Made by a program: the position numbers and the translations under genes
Assembly (NCBI GenBank): GCA_019245415.1
Contig: JAFARO010000001.1
Span: 1 to 64,000 of the forward strand
Direction: 5' to 3'
DNA: 64,000 nucleotides
Origin: Alphaproteobacteria bacterium
Lineage (GTDB): Bacteria; Pseudomonadota; Alphaproteobacteria; Micropepsales; Micropepsaceae
Notes under the pieces: model-generated
Database searches by the model: none
Told to the model about the DNA's origin: nothing
What the model saw: only the letters and a program-made list of their open reading frames with translations
In this document: piece after piece, positions 55,530-64,000 of the stretch
How the letters are laid out: each line of letters starts with the position of its first letter
How positions within the stretch are numbered: the stretch's first letter is position 1

Positions 55530-57614
55530 ATGCGGCTGCGGGCGGGCCTTGCAGTTCTGGGATTGGTTGTGCCGCCTGCGGCATGGGCGGAGCAGACGGT
55601 CGCGCCGATCGAGCAAGTCGTCGTGACGGCGACCCGATTGCCCGAGCCTGTCGACCAGATCCCCGCCGATATCTCAGTGGTTGGCGGCGACGAATTGCTG
55701 GCCCGCGATGCGACCGACCTGCGCAGCGGGCTTTCCCTGGTGTCCGGCGTAGAAGCCCCGCCAGGAGGCGACGCGGGCCCTTCCAGTGCCGTGCCATCCT
55801 TTTGGGGCCTGCACGAGTTCGACGCCTTCCTGCTCGTGGTCGACGGCGTCCCGTGGGGCGGCGCGTTCAATCCCGCGATCCCCAGTCTCGATCTGACCGA
55901 CGCGTCGCGGATCGAGATCCTGAAGGGGGCCGCCCCGGTGATGTACGGCGCCACCTCCTTTGTTGGTGTGGTACAGATGCTGCACTACCCCGCTGGCCAG
56001 GCCGCCAACCAGGTCGAGGCCGCGTATGGCAGTTTCGGTTCCTGGCGCGGTTCGGCATCATTCGTGCTGCCACCCATGGGAGACTACGTGCAGTCTCTGG
56101 CGGTGAGCGGCCAAACGCTCGGCTTCGCGGACCATCGCGAGACGGTGAATGACGGCCATCTGCTCTACCGGGGAGCCGCGCCGCTCGCGGGCGGCACAAT
56201 CCATGTCGATGCTGAGGTCACGCTGATCCACGACCTGCCGCCCAGCCCGATCGTGCGTGCGGGCGACAGCCTGAATCCGATCACGCCCATCAACGCGAAC
56301 TATCAGCCGGCCGACGCAAAGATGAGCGAGAACCGCTTTCACCTCGCGCTCGATTTCACCCGTGCGACAGAACTGGGCGAGTGGGAGACGCTCGTCTCCT
56401 TCGCGCACTCCGACATTCGCGATGTGCGAGGCTTCCTGCGGCCGGACCTGACCGACAACGGCTCGGCCAACGCCGACTCGCAGAACCAATCGCGCCAGAT
56501 CGAGGATCTCTATGTCGACACCCATGTAGCAAAGCAGTGGAATGAGACCGTCAGCCTTCTCGTCGGTGCCGATCTTCTCTATGGCAGCGGCATCCAGGCC
56601 AGCAGGAACGGCGAGTATTACGTGCCGCTCGACGGCCTGACGATCGCGCCGCCGACCTGGAGCCTGCATGTCGACGAGATCAACAGCGTGAACGACCGGC
56701 GCCTGTTCGCGGGACAATACGCGCAGGTCGACTGGAAGCCCGGCGATCGCCTCGACATCGTCGCCGGACTGCGCCTGAACGAAACCGGGGAGCAAAAAGA
56801 CAGCACGCATATCGACGGCTTCGACAACACGCTCGATACGTTCGACAGCCGCAACCGCGACGTCGTACGGCTTTCGGAAACCCTGGGAGCGAGCTATCGG
56901 TTGTGGAGCTCCGGCGCCGATGAAGGCGTGTTCTATGCCGATTACCGCGATGCCTTCAAACCGGCGGCAGTCGATTTCGGGCCGGACAACACGCCGGACA
57001 TCCTCCAGCCGGAGACCGCGCGGAGCTACGAGGCTGGCTTCAAAGGTCGAGCCGCGGACGGGCGGCTCCAGTACCAGCTCGACGCCTTTGTCGAGGACTT
57101 CTCCAACCTGGTGGTGCCCAACCCGATCACCGGCGACCTCGAAAATGCGGCCAAGGAGCGGCTTGAGGGTGCGGACTTCCAAGCGCGGTATCTGCTCGCA
57201 CGCGACTTGGCGCTGGCCGGAAGCTTCGCCTTCCACGATGCGCGCTACACGCGCTTTACGACCGTCGACGACCTTGGCAATCCGGAGAATGTGGACGGTC
57301 GGGAACTCGCGCTGTCGCCGCGGGTTCTCGCGGCCGCCGGTTTCCTCTACACCCCGGCTCAGGGCCTGGAAGCAACCCTGGTTGCGAACTATGTCGGCCA
57401 TCGCTGGCTCAACGAAGAGAACACGGCGCCCGCGGGGGGATACGTGACCGTCGACGTCACTCTCGGCTATCGCCTCGAACGCTACGAGCTGATGCTCGAG
57501 GCAGCGAACCTCACCAACCAGCGTGCGGTGGTTTCGGCGAGCGAATTCGGCAGCCGATCCTTCTATCTGCTGCCGGCGCAGTCGCTCTGGCTGAAGCTCG
57601 CGGCGAAACTCTGA
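55530..57614 (+). CDS. TonB-dependent receptor
   Basis: A 694-residue outer-membrane transporter. Signal peptide (LAVLGLVVPPAAWA), then the plug with IEQVVVTATRLPEPVDQIPA, SVVGGDELLARDATDLRSGL, LDLTDASRIEILKGAAPVMY and GATSFVGVVQM. The beta-barrel occupies about 180-694, ending SFYLLPAQSLWLKLAAKL; the last residue is Leu rather than the more common Phe. Size and plug fit a siderophore/vitamin-type receptor more than a SusC-type one. Substrate unknown. Confidence 0.92.
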   Translation: MRLRAGLAVLGLVVPPAAWAEQTVAPIEQVVVTATRLPEPVDQIPADISVVGGDELLARDATDLRSGLSLVSGVEAPPGGDAGPSSAVPSFWGLHEFDAFLLVVDGVPWGGAFNPAIPSLDLTDASRIEILKGAAPVMYGATSFVGVVQMLHYPAGQAANQVEAAYGSFGSWRGSASFVLPPMGDYVQSLAVSGQTLGFADHRETVNDGHLLYRGAAPLAGGTIHVDAEVTLIHDLPPSPIVRAGDSLNPITPINANYQPADAKMSENRFHLALDFTRATELGEWETLVSFAHSDIRDVRGFLRPDLTDNGSANADSQNQSRQIEDLYVDTHVAKQWNETVSLLVGADLLYGSGIQASRNGEYYVPLDGLTIAPPTWSLHVDEINSVNDRRLFAGQYAQVDWKPGDRLDIVAGLRLNETGEQKDSTHIDGFDNTLDTFDSRNRDVVRLSETLGASYRLWSSGADEGVFYADYRDAFKPAAVDFGPDNTPDILQPETARSYEAGFKGRAADGRLQYQLDAFVEDFSNLVVPNPITGDLENAAKERLEGADFQARYLLARDLALAGSFAFHDARYTRFTTVDDLGNPENVDGRELALSPRVLAAAGFLYTPAQGLEATLVANYVGHRWLNEENTAPAGGYVTVDVTLGYRLERYELMLEAANLTNQRAVVSASEFGSRSFYLLPAQSLWLKLAAKL

Positions 57615-57620
57615 ATGGCG

Positions 57621-57647
57621 AACGGCGGCGCCGGGAACGCCGCCGTT
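57621..57647. terminator. GC-rich hairpin between convergent genes
   Basis: A perfect 10-bp stem, AACGGCGGCG (57621-57630) with CGCCGCCGTT (57638-57647), loop of seven, seven bases after the receptor stop and 24 bp before the stop of the converging small gene. There is no clear T-run on either side, but position suits a bidirectional terminator. Confidence 0.55.
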
Positions 57648-57670
57648 GCAGCCATCGGTATAGTCGACGC

Positions 57671-58123
57671 TTAGGGAACGATCGACAGCGCCGGCGAAGT
57701 TGTGATCTTGCCGCTGACGACGCAGCCACCGGGCAGCGGCTGGTTCTTAAACGAGATCACGCCATTCGAAAGCTTCACCGGGAGGTTTCCGGGTCCACAA
57801 TCCCCGATCGGCGAGGTGAACTGGACGTTCTGGATCACCAATTTGGTGGCGGATTTCACGACGCCTTTCCACGGCAGGTTCGCGAGTCCGACGGTGCTGC
57901 AGCCTACCTGGCCCGAGAACGTGCCGGAATCGACGAACCCGTTGCCGTTGGCGTCGGTGTGGCCGGTGAACTTGGCCTTGCACGGCAGGCTGACGCCGTT
58001 CTTGGTGGCGGAGGTCTTGCCGGTGCCGGTGAAATCGGAGCTCTCCGGGATCAGGTGATAAGCAGCCGCAGGCACGGAGCCGAGAAGCATGACGGAGGCA
58101 GCGATGGCGATGGCAGCTTTCAT
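57671..58123 (-). CDS. Small secreted protein, PraB-like
   Basis: A 150-residue exported protein: signal peptide MKAAIAIAASVMLLGSVPAA, then SSDFTGTGKTSATKNGVSLP, CKAKFTGHTDANGNGFVDSG and TFSGQVGCSTVGLANLPWKG. The cysteines (CKAKFTG, QVGCSTVG, IGDCGPG, GGCVVSG) suggest disulfides. The pattern recalls PraA/PraB proteins (described in Pseudomonas as alkane-oxidation activators), but I hold this only moderately likely. Convergent with the first receptor gene. Confidence 0.55.
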   Translation of the reverse strand: MKAAIAIAASVMLLGSVPAAAYHLIPESSDFTGTGKTSATKNGVSLPCKAKFTGHTDANGNGFVDSGTFSGQVGCSTVGLANLPWKGVVKSATKLVIQNVQFTSPIGDCGPGNLPVKLSNGVISFKNQPLPGGCVVSGKITTSPALSIVP

Positions 58124-58256
58124 GATGTTGGTCCTTCGTTGGCGCGACAAGCGCTTGGTGGTGGCGGAGCGACTGGATTCCCCGATCGCAGCGTCGCTCC
58201 GGTGAGCGATGGGGGGCAAAAAATCGGTTTCCTCACGACGGACATGGCCGGTCCCC

Positions 58257-61178
58257 TCAGAAAGTCTTGGTGATGCGCATCCCGTAGAGACGCGGATCCG
58301 TGAGGAAGACGTTGGTCGTTAGCGCGGTGTCGTCGCTGTTGAGGAACGCGCCGGTAATCGCGGTCACGTTGAACAGGTTCTTCACATAGAACATGACCTC
58401 CAACCCGTCGGCATTGGCGAAGGTGAGCGAAGTATTGGCGCTCACATAGCCATGCAGGCGGTCGTAGGGCTGGTCGTTGAACACGCGCGCAAAGGAAGCG
58501 GCCTGGTAATAGACATCGCCGCGCAAGCTGGCACTCCAGTCCTTGCCAACCGATCGCGTGTATTGCCCGCCCACCGAAAGCGTGAAGTGTGGCGTATTGG
58601 GCAGTTGGTTCCCGCTCAGATCCTTGGCGAACCCCTCGCCGCCATTGGGCGCGGTGGTCGGATCGAAGCCAATGTAACCCGGCAATTTGACCGGATCGGG
58701 ATTTGGCACGTAGGGCTTGCCGGTGACGGGATCGAGATTCTCAGAATAGGCCTCGGTGCAGGCGACGGTGATGCCGCCATGGGCGAGAAGCTCGTTGACC
58801 ACGTAGGTCGGCAGAACGCAGTTGGACGTCGCGGTGATGAACGGCCTTACCACCATCCAATCGGAATGGCCTGCCGTCCGGTCCATCAGATCAATCGCCT
58901 GCGATCCTCCTGCCAGGCTGCTGTTCTCGTAACCGGCCGAAAGATTGAAGACGAGCCCACTGACCGGCTGCCAGGTCGACTCGATCTCCGCGCCGCTGAC
59001 GGTGGCATTGAAGTTGAGGTTGACCGAGGTACGATCGACGATCTGCGATATCTGATAATTTTTGTAATCGTAGAAGAACACCGAACCGTTCAACGTCATG
59101 TCGCCGTCCAACACCGTGTTCTTGCTTCCGAGCTCATAGGCATTGACGAATTCCGGCTTGAAGGTCAGCGGATGCGTGTTGGGCGTGCTGTAGTCGATCC
59201 CGCCGCTGAAGATCGGCACCACTCCGGGAGGATTCGAACCGCCCGCCTTGTAGCCGCGCGAGTACGAGGCGTAGATCAGCGATGCGTCGGTGAAATCGAG
59301 CTTGGGAGTCCAGGTGGCGACCGCGCGCCCTGTCAGTTCCTGCCAGCGCTGCGTCAGCACACCGGCCGAGGGAATGCCCTTGAACGCAAGGCCGGCCCAA
59401 CTCGGGTATTCCGTAAACGCCTTTTGGTCGTCCGTGAAGCGCAACCCGCCGGTCAGCTTCAGGTCTTTGGCGATCTGATAGTAGACCTCGCCGAATAACG
59501 CCCAGGAATCGATCCGCGCTGGATTCTTGCTCAAGAAATAGTTGTGCCCCTGCCCGTCGACATTGGCGAGATTGTTGGGGTCGATATAGGCGCAGCCCAG
59601 ACCCAGCAGCGTGTTCTGCAGATTGGCGGGGTCAGCGGGTATCGGGTCGCAGCTGTTCGCCAGCAGCGGATCGAAGGCGATGTGATCGGCATCCTTCGGG
59701 TTCTTGTCTCCGCCGTTGATCGAGTTGACGTATTCGGTGAACAAGGTGAGCGCATTGTAGAAGACGTAGTAATCGGCCTGGGTGTGGTAGTGCAGATAGT
59801 TGGCGCCGGCGACAAAGTTGAGGGGCCCTTCGTTGCTCGAAGCCAACCGGAGTTCCTGATAGAACTGCTCGGATTTTTCCTGCGACACGTCCTGGCCCAC
59901 GATCGTCGTTGAACAACCGAGCTGGGGATCGCAATACTCGCCGTCGCGGCCGATGAGGGTGCGGCCACCCGGATCCACAAATATCGGGGCCGTGTTGAAT
60001 CGGTTGAAGTCCTCGGTCGAATAGAGAAGGTCGTTGTTGTAGCCGGTCTGAGAACTCAATGTCAGCGTCTGGCTGAGCGAATAGTCGACATTGAGCTCAA
60101 GCGTGTCGTTTTTTGCCCGGTATTTCGGGTCCAGAAGCGAGTCGACCACGCGCAGATTGTGTGACTGGGTGAGACCGGCATAGGGGTCGGTTCCCGGCTT
60201 TACATACGGCGTGAACAGCTCCAGCGCGACGACGAACGGAATGCCGCCGGCATTGGGAGTCTCGAAGGCGGTGGGCGCATAGAGCGATCCCGGCAGGCAA
60301 CCCTGGGTGAGCCACTGCGCGCCGAAGTTCGTCGCATCGGGAAACTGGGGCCCGGCCGGCCCGTCGACCTCACTGGGGCCGGGATCCTTCTGGCACAACT
60401 GCTTCGACGAACGAACCCGGTCGTCGTTCTCGTTGAAATGTTCCCAGATCAGATCGGCTTTCAGGGCCTCGATCGGCTTGTATTGAAGTGTCGCACGCCC
60501 CGACCACAGATTGCGGCCATCGATCGCGTGTCCCGTCAGTTCGTTGAATGAATAGCCGTCGCGACTGGTCCATTCGCCCGCCAACCGAAGGTCCAAGTGA
60601 TCGCCGATGATGGGAATGTTGACCATCCCTTCGAGGCGCCGCTCGTTGTAGTTTCCGATATCGACGGAAGCATTGGCCGCATACTGGTCCGTGGGCAGTG
60701 CGGAAGCGATGTTGACGACTCCGGCCGGCGCATTGCGGCCATAGAGCGTTCCCTGCGGTCCACGCAGCACTTCGACGTGATCGATGTCGAAGAATTCCTG
60801 CTCGAAGAAATGATTTCGGATGAAGGGGATGTTGTTAAAGGCGATCGCGACCGCCGGATCGGTGGTCACCGAGATCGCTTGCGTGCCGATGCCTCGTATC
60901 TGGATGTTATAGCCGGTGAAGTTTGTCTTCGAAAAGGTAACGTTGGGAATTTCCTTGATGAGGTCCGGCCCGACGGCAACTTGTTCGGCCTTGAGGTCCT
61001 TTTGCGTGAAGGCGGAAATCGCGATCGGCACGTTTTGAATGTTTTCCGATCGCTTTTGCGCCGTGACCACGACCGTCTCGATCCCGCCATCGGCGGCGCG
61101 TGCCGCAGTTATTGCACCGGTCATCGCCGCTGCGGCACCACCTGCCGCAAGGACATGCAACCACGAGCCCTTTCGCAT
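58257..61178 (-). CDS. TonB-dependent receptor, large
   Basis: A 973-residue receptor of the kind common in sphingomonad-like and caulobacterial genomes. Signal peptide (VLAAGGAAAAMTGAITAARA), TonB-box-like IETVVVTAQKRSENIQNVPI, plug with RGIGTQAISVTTDPAVAIAF, DIDHVEVLRGPQGTLYGRNA. The barrel ends LFNVTAITGAFLNSDDTALT then PRLYGMRITKTF with a terminal Phe. ATG 61178 is chosen over an upstream in-frame Met because the signal peptide follows. A TetR gene lies just upstream on the same strand. Confidence 0.93.
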   Translation of the reverse strand: MRKGSWLHVLAAGGAAAAMTGAITAARAADGGIETVVVTAQKRSENIQNVPIAISAFTQKDLKAEQVAVGPDLIKEIPNVTFSKTNFTGYNIQIRGIGTQAISVTTDPAVAIAFNNIPFIRNHFFEQEFFDIDHVEVLRGPQGTLYGRNAPAGVVNIASALPTDQYAANASVDIGNYNERRLEGMVNIPIIGDHLDLRLAGEWTSRDGYSFNELTGHAIDGRNLWSGRATLQYKPIEALKADLIWEHFNENDDRVRSSKQLCQKDPGPSEVDGPAGPQFPDATNFGAQWLTQGCLPGSLYAPTAFETPNAGGIPFVVALELFTPYVKPGTDPYAGLTQSHNLRVVDSLLDPKYRAKNDTLELNVDYSLSQTLTLSSQTGYNNDLLYSTEDFNRFNTAPIFVDPGGRTLIGRDGEYCDPQLGCSTTIVGQDVSQEKSEQFYQELRLASSNEGPLNFVAGANYLHYHTQADYYVFYNALTLFTEYVNSINGGDKNPKDADHIAFDPLLANSCDPIPADPANLQNTLLGLGCAYIDPNNLANVDGQGHNYFLSKNPARIDSWALFGEVYYQIAKDLKLTGGLRFTDDQKAFTEYPSWAGLAFKGIPSAGVLTQRWQELTGRAVATWTPKLDFTDASLIYASYSRGYKAGGSNPPGVVPIFSGGIDYSTPNTHPLTFKPEFVNAYELGSKNTVLDGDMTLNGSVFFYDYKNYQISQIVDRTSVNLNFNATVSGAEIESTWQPVSGLVFNLSAGYENSSLAGGSQAIDLMDRTAGHSDWMVVRPFITATSNCVLPTYVVNELLAHGGITVACTEAYSENLDPVTGKPYVPNPDPVKLPGYIGFDPTTAPNGGEGFAKDLSGNQLPNTPHFTLSVGGQYTRSVGKDWSASLRGDVYYQAASFARVFNDQPYDRLHGYVSANTSLTFANADGLEVMFYVKNLFNVTAITGAFLNSDDTALTTNVFLTDPRLYGMRITKTF

Positions 61179-61337
61179 CGGTCTCCCCTCTTGAACGGCC
61201 GGCGCAGAACGCGCCGGTATCCCCCGCTTCCGCTCGCTGGATGCGAAAACTTTCGCGGCGTTTCTCGGCAACGCACATCGCTGTCAGTAGTTGCAGCGGG
61301 GAGAGAATTTTTTCGAGAGGTCGAGCAATAACAAAAG

Positions 61338-61958
61338 CTAAATGAAGAATTTCGGCAGGAGGAACGCCGCTACGTTGCGAGCCGCACCGCCCTCTCGATC
61401 CACCATTTGGGTGAGCGGCTCGCCGATGAGGGAATCGCCGAAGGCCATCAGGGCGATAAAGAGTACGGCAGACGTCACCCCACGGTGCGGATCGCCCTTC
61501 TCGTTGGCGAATTTTTCCTCGATGGCTGACACAAGTTGCGTTACGGCATTGCGGACAGGTTGCAGAGCCTCAAAATTTCCGGACAGCGCAATCCAGGCCG
61601 CGAGCTTGCCGGCGCCCCCCTTGTCGAAGGCATCAAATACCAGATCGACGAGCGCCCGGGGGGCGCCCGTGTCGGAGCGAAGGTGGGCCACGGCGCCCAT
61701 CAGCGCCGTCTCCAGATCGTGCACCATGGCGCTCATCAGCTCGGATTGGAGCTCGCCTGCCGACCCGAAGTGATGCAGCAGATTGGTGTGCGAGACGCAC
61801 AGCTCGTCGGCGACCGCCTTGAGCGTGACCGAGTACGGGCCGCGCTCCAGAAGCAGCCTGCGCGCCACCGCCAGCGCCTCTCCGCGCGCTTCATCCGCAG
61901 AACGCCGGCGTCGCGGTGACGACGAGGCATTGTGCAGCCGTGACCGACCTACCGACAT
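61338..61958 (-). CDS. TetR family transcriptional regulator
   Basis: A 206-residue regulator. The N-terminal DNA-binding region (EALAVARRLLLERGPYSVTL, KAVADELCVSHTNLLHHFGS) is the TetR helix-turn-helix. The ligand domain (DLVFDAFDKGGAGKLAAWIA) is variable. It precedes the large receptor gene by 159 bp on the same strand and could control it or itself. Start ATG 61958; a TTG at 61967 is also in frame. Confidence 0.9.
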   Translation of the reverse strand: MSVGRSRLHNASSSPRRRRSADEARGEALAVARRLLLERGPYSVTLKAVADELCVSHTNLLHHFGSAGELQSELMSAMVHDLETALMGAVAHLRSDTGAPRALVDLVFDAFDKGGAGKLAAWIALSGNFEALQPVRNAVTQLVSAIEEKFANEKGDPHRGVTSAVLFIALMAFGDSLIGEPLTQMVDREGGAARNVAAFLLPKFFI

Positions 61959-61968
61959 TGATGTCAAT
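61957..61968. promoter_or_regulatory. Small palindrome overlapping the tetR start
   Basis: ATTGA-TG-TCAAT, a 5-bp perfect inverted repeat with a two-base centre, spans the TetR start codon. It could be part of an autoregulatory operator, but it is short and lies at the coding start, so confidence is low. Confidence 0.25.
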
Positions 61969-62072
61969 CTAGATTAGTCCGGCGCCAAACAACAGAAGAT
62001 ATAACGGCTCGACCACTCCGAGCCGGCACCACCTCTCGGCCAACAATTGATAGTAGGAAGGCTCGGCCGAAT

Positions 62073-63524
62073 TCACTTCGATGCGATCGAACCGGTCGGA
62101 CTGCCCGGCGTTTGCTCCGTCTGAACCGCCCGCACGAGCGGCACCACGATATCCAACATGGGCGTGGTTCGGGTGGGGATTACCGTGGCAGTTTGGTCGG
62201 TGCGCAGCCGCGGCAACCGCGAATGGCACATGTCGATCCCCCGCAGCAATGTTCCCAAGTAAATGCTCAGAGCCTCGCCCGCCGCCTTGGCAACGCTGAG
62301 CTCCATCAGACCGCGCGCGGGACGCTCGATGGACGTCGTCGATGGAAAATATCCGCGCAGATGGGTGCCTTGCGCCCGCGCGGCCAACGCGAGCGACGTA
62401 CGGTACAAGCCATCGACATGAAACTCCAGCAACTCTGCCAGCAGGGATTCGGACAGGCCGGCAACTCTGCGCCGCTGCATAGGCGGTGATGCGCAGTAAT
62501 AGAAGTGCGACATCCCGGCGGGGAGACCAACGAGCTGGCTAGCGATCTCTTCCCGAATGTCCAGTCGAATGCATTCGGCATCGCCACCCCAGTGGCGTAT
62601 CTCATCGCGGACACGTTGCGCATCTCTCTCGCCTACGGCCCATGTCAGGCACACGCGTGCGCCGCCGGCGGCGCAGGCCTTTGCGATTGCTTCTCCCAGG
62701 CCGCGCGATCCGCCTACGACAAGGACATTCGCCCCGTCGAATTCGTTGCGGCCGATTGTGGCGGCGAACTGGTTCATGGAGGGTTGTTGCGCCGGGGGGT
62801 GACGCAGAAACGCCTCCGCCCGGCCCGATATGCCTGCAGCGCGCACGGCGAGCTTTACCAGCCGGAAATTGGCATCGATTGCTTGTGCCTCCATGCCGAT
62901 CGAATTGTGCGGTCCCGATGGCAAGAGATCGAGACTGAACCCCTTGAGCAACGAATGCAGGCCAGGGTTCACCATCCCCACGATTCTCGAAACGGCGCAT
63001 AGCGCAGCGACGCGCCTGGGAGAAATGCTTTTGCTCAGGATGGGAAATTCACCGCCAATCCGATCGAGATCGCCTTCCGCCGGAAAGTTACGCGCCTCCA
63101 AACTCAGACTATCGCAGCTTTGCTCGATCGCCTGGACGGGCCAGCTGCTCATTGCGCCGTCATTGGTGGGCGGCGAGGCGCCACGTTGCGCTTTTGATCC
63201 GACCCGGACCTTGATGGCCACTGCGTCGCTCGAACGGATCGTGATTTCTGCGCCAGCGTCCGTCAGCATCGCTTCGGCATGCACAAGGTCGCCCAAATAA
63301 AGCGGGGCGACAAATTCCGCCTTGATGTGACCGACGACGAGAACTTGCCGACTCAGCAATTCTTCGAGAGCCCAGAGTACGGCGTGGACTCCGTGAACAA
63401 TCGGCAGGCCAACTTCCGTTCGCCGGGCGAATTCCGGGTCCAGATGAATCGGGTTCAAATCGCCCGATATGTCCGCAAATCTCCGTTGATCGACGGTGCA
63501 AAATTTCCGTGCAGCAAGATCCAT
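62073..63524 (-). CDS. MaoC-like dehydratase fused to an atypical SDR domain
   Basis: A 483-residue two-domain protein. Residues 1-110 form a hot-dog MaoC hydratase/dehydratase (FADISGDLNPIHLDPEFARR, PIVHGVHAVLWALEELL) with the Asp/His active pair. From about 260 it is a short-chain dehydrogenase: VLVVGGSRGLGEAIAKACAA binds nucleotide. The canonical YxxxK is missing; the matching place reads LSVAK, and NNAG is replaced by YYCASPP. It may be a non-catalytic or differently acting SDR. The acyl carrier protein gene lies 5 bp upstream, implying ACP-bound substrates. Confidence 0.82.
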   Translation of the reverse strand: MDLAARKFCTVDQRRFADISGDLNPIHLDPEFARRTEVGLPIVHGVHAVLWALEELLSRQVLVVGHIKAEFVAPLYLGDLVHAEAMLTDAGAEITIRSSDAVAIKVRVGSKAQRGASPPTNDGAMSSWPVQAIEQSCDSLSLEARNFPAEGDLDRIGGEFPILSKSISPRRVAALCAVSRIVGMVNPGLHSLLKGFSLDLLPSGPHNSIGMEAQAIDANFRLVKLAVRAAGISGRAEAFLRHPPAQQPSMNQFAATIGRNEFDGANVLVVGGSRGLGEAIAKACAAGGARVCLTWAVGERDAQRVRDEIRHWGGDAECIRLDIREEIASQLVGLPAGMSHFYYCASPPMQRRRVAGLSESLLAELLEFHVDGLYRTSLALAARAQGTHLRGYFPSTTSIERPARGLMELSVAKAAGEALSIYLGTLLRGIDMCHSRLPRLRTDQTATVIPTRTTPMLDIVVPLVRAVQTEQTPGSPTGSIASK

Positions 63525-63529
63525 CGGTT

Positions 63530-63805
63530 TCAGGGAGCGACCGCGCTGTCGGAGAAATGATGCCCCCCCATCTTCCGTCCTACCGCGCCAAGAAGATCAG
63601 ACAGGCTCGCAAGCTCAAATATTTCGACGTCGGTGAAGACGATCCCGAACGCCTCTTCGAGGTTTTGGATGATGTACATGTTCTTGAGCGAGTCCCAAGA
63701 CTCCACCGTGTCCGGCGAAGCATCGAGCGGTAGGCTGCGCGCATCGATCTCAAGGATCGACGACAAAACAGCGAAAAACCGGTCTTTCAGGCGCTCTGGA
63801 TCCAT
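63530..63805 (-). CDS. Acyl carrier protein
   Basis: A 91-residue carrier domain, phosphopantetheine site S39 in TVESWDSLKNMYII. The ESWDSL form, with helix FFAVLSSILEIDARSLPLDA before it, is typical of stand-alone carriers in FkbH-type clusters. The start overlaps the end of the upstream FkbH-like gene by 19 bp and 5 bp separate it from the MaoC-SDR gene. Confidence 0.85.
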   Translation of the reverse strand: MDPERLKDRFFAVLSSILEIDARSLPLDASPDTVESWDSLKNMYIIQNLEEAFGIVFTDVEIFELASLSDLLGAVGRKMGGHHFSDSAVAP

Positions 63806-64000
63806 GTCCCGGTCCCCTCGATTGAAACGTGTGCCGGAATAGCAAATTCGCCGGCAGATCGCCGGCAGCGATAGTGGACGCTTTCGCCTTCCCGCCGGAT
63901 TTCGTCGAATCCCAAGTTCTTCCAGAAATCCCGAACCTGGCTGTTTTTGGCCGTAGGTACATATTTGGCTTCCCACGCCTCGACATCCCACTGCCGTCCC
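63787..64000 (-). CDS. FkbH-like HAD-IIIC protein, C-terminal part only
   Basis: The window ends inside this gene. Reading the minus strand from 63999 gives 70 residues before a stop at 63787: AEAKYVPTAKN-like EAKYVPTAKNSQVRDFWKNL, then GFDEIRREGESVHYRCR. The YxPTxKNxxVxDFWxxLGF pattern is characteristic of the C-terminal end of FkbH-like proteins, which load 1,3-bisphosphoglycerate as glyceryl-ACP onto carrier proteins. It overlaps the acyl carrier protein start, consistent with an ACP partner. Confidence 0.7.
   Translation of the reverse strand, partial: GRQWDVEAWEAKYVPTAKNSQVRDFWKNLGFDEIRREGESVHYRCRRSAGEFAIPAHVSIEGTGTWIQSA

Overview
The window reads as the chromosome of a high-G+C alphaproteobacterium. 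The strongest evidence is the block at 24.1-30.9 kb, which carries murA, a DUF2948 gene, hisD, a UPF0262 gene, a low-molecular-weight phosphatase, infA, maf, rng and yacG in an order typical of Alphaproteobacteria. Large TonB-dependent receptors and an exo-type polysaccharide locus fit this. A sigma-28 (fliA) gene inside the flagellar cluster is less usual for the class. Placement near Rhizomicrobium/Micropepsaceae or sphingomonad-like lineages is only a guess.

Layout: (1) 0-2.3 kb, tdh-kbl operon for threonine to glycine. (2) 2.4-17.7 kb, a Wzx/Wzy-type exopolysaccharide locus: a ChbG-like deacetylase, four glycosyltransferases, an ExoY-type priming transferase, a Wza-type export protein, a fused Wzz/BY-kinase, a GH16 glycanase, a polymerase, a flippase and two GNAT/FemAB-like transferases. 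(3) 17.8-24.05 kb, a six-gene run that I do not recognise as a named pathway: acyl carrier protein, AMP-forming ligase, SDR reductase, heme-oxygenase-like putative diiron enzyme, Cys/Met-metabolism PLP enzyme and a second AMP-forming acyl ligase. The last gene runs into the 3' half of a convergent tRNA-Phe gene. (4) 24.1-31.3 kb, the conserved housekeeping block, tRNA-Thr and a DUF3096 gene. (5) 31.4-51.9 kb, a TPR gene and then about 19 kb of flagellar genes, all on the minus strand, many overlapping. They encode the export apparatus, rod, hook, P and L rings, MS ring, ATPase complex, FliN, a short FliM-like protein and FliA. No fliG, filament, cap, hook-filament junction or motAB gene is present; a 116-residue unknown protein occupies the usual fliG position. 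(6) 52.2-61.3 kb, a large secreted BNR/VPS10-type propeller protein, two TonB-dependent receptors and a small secreted protein. (7) 61.3-64 kb, a TetR regulator, a MaoC/SDR fusion, a second acyl carrier protein and the C-terminal end of an FkbH-like HAD protein, cut by the window edge.

Functional picture: regions 2 and 3 could together make an exopolysaccharide or lipid-linked product carrying an unusual acyl group, with the transferases attaching it; this is inference from adjacency and enzyme types. The right-edge locus is a second, independent carrier-protein system. The best candidates for something undescribed are region 3, the right-edge FkbH/ACP/MaoC-SDR locus, and the atypical motor-switch composition of the flagellar cluster.
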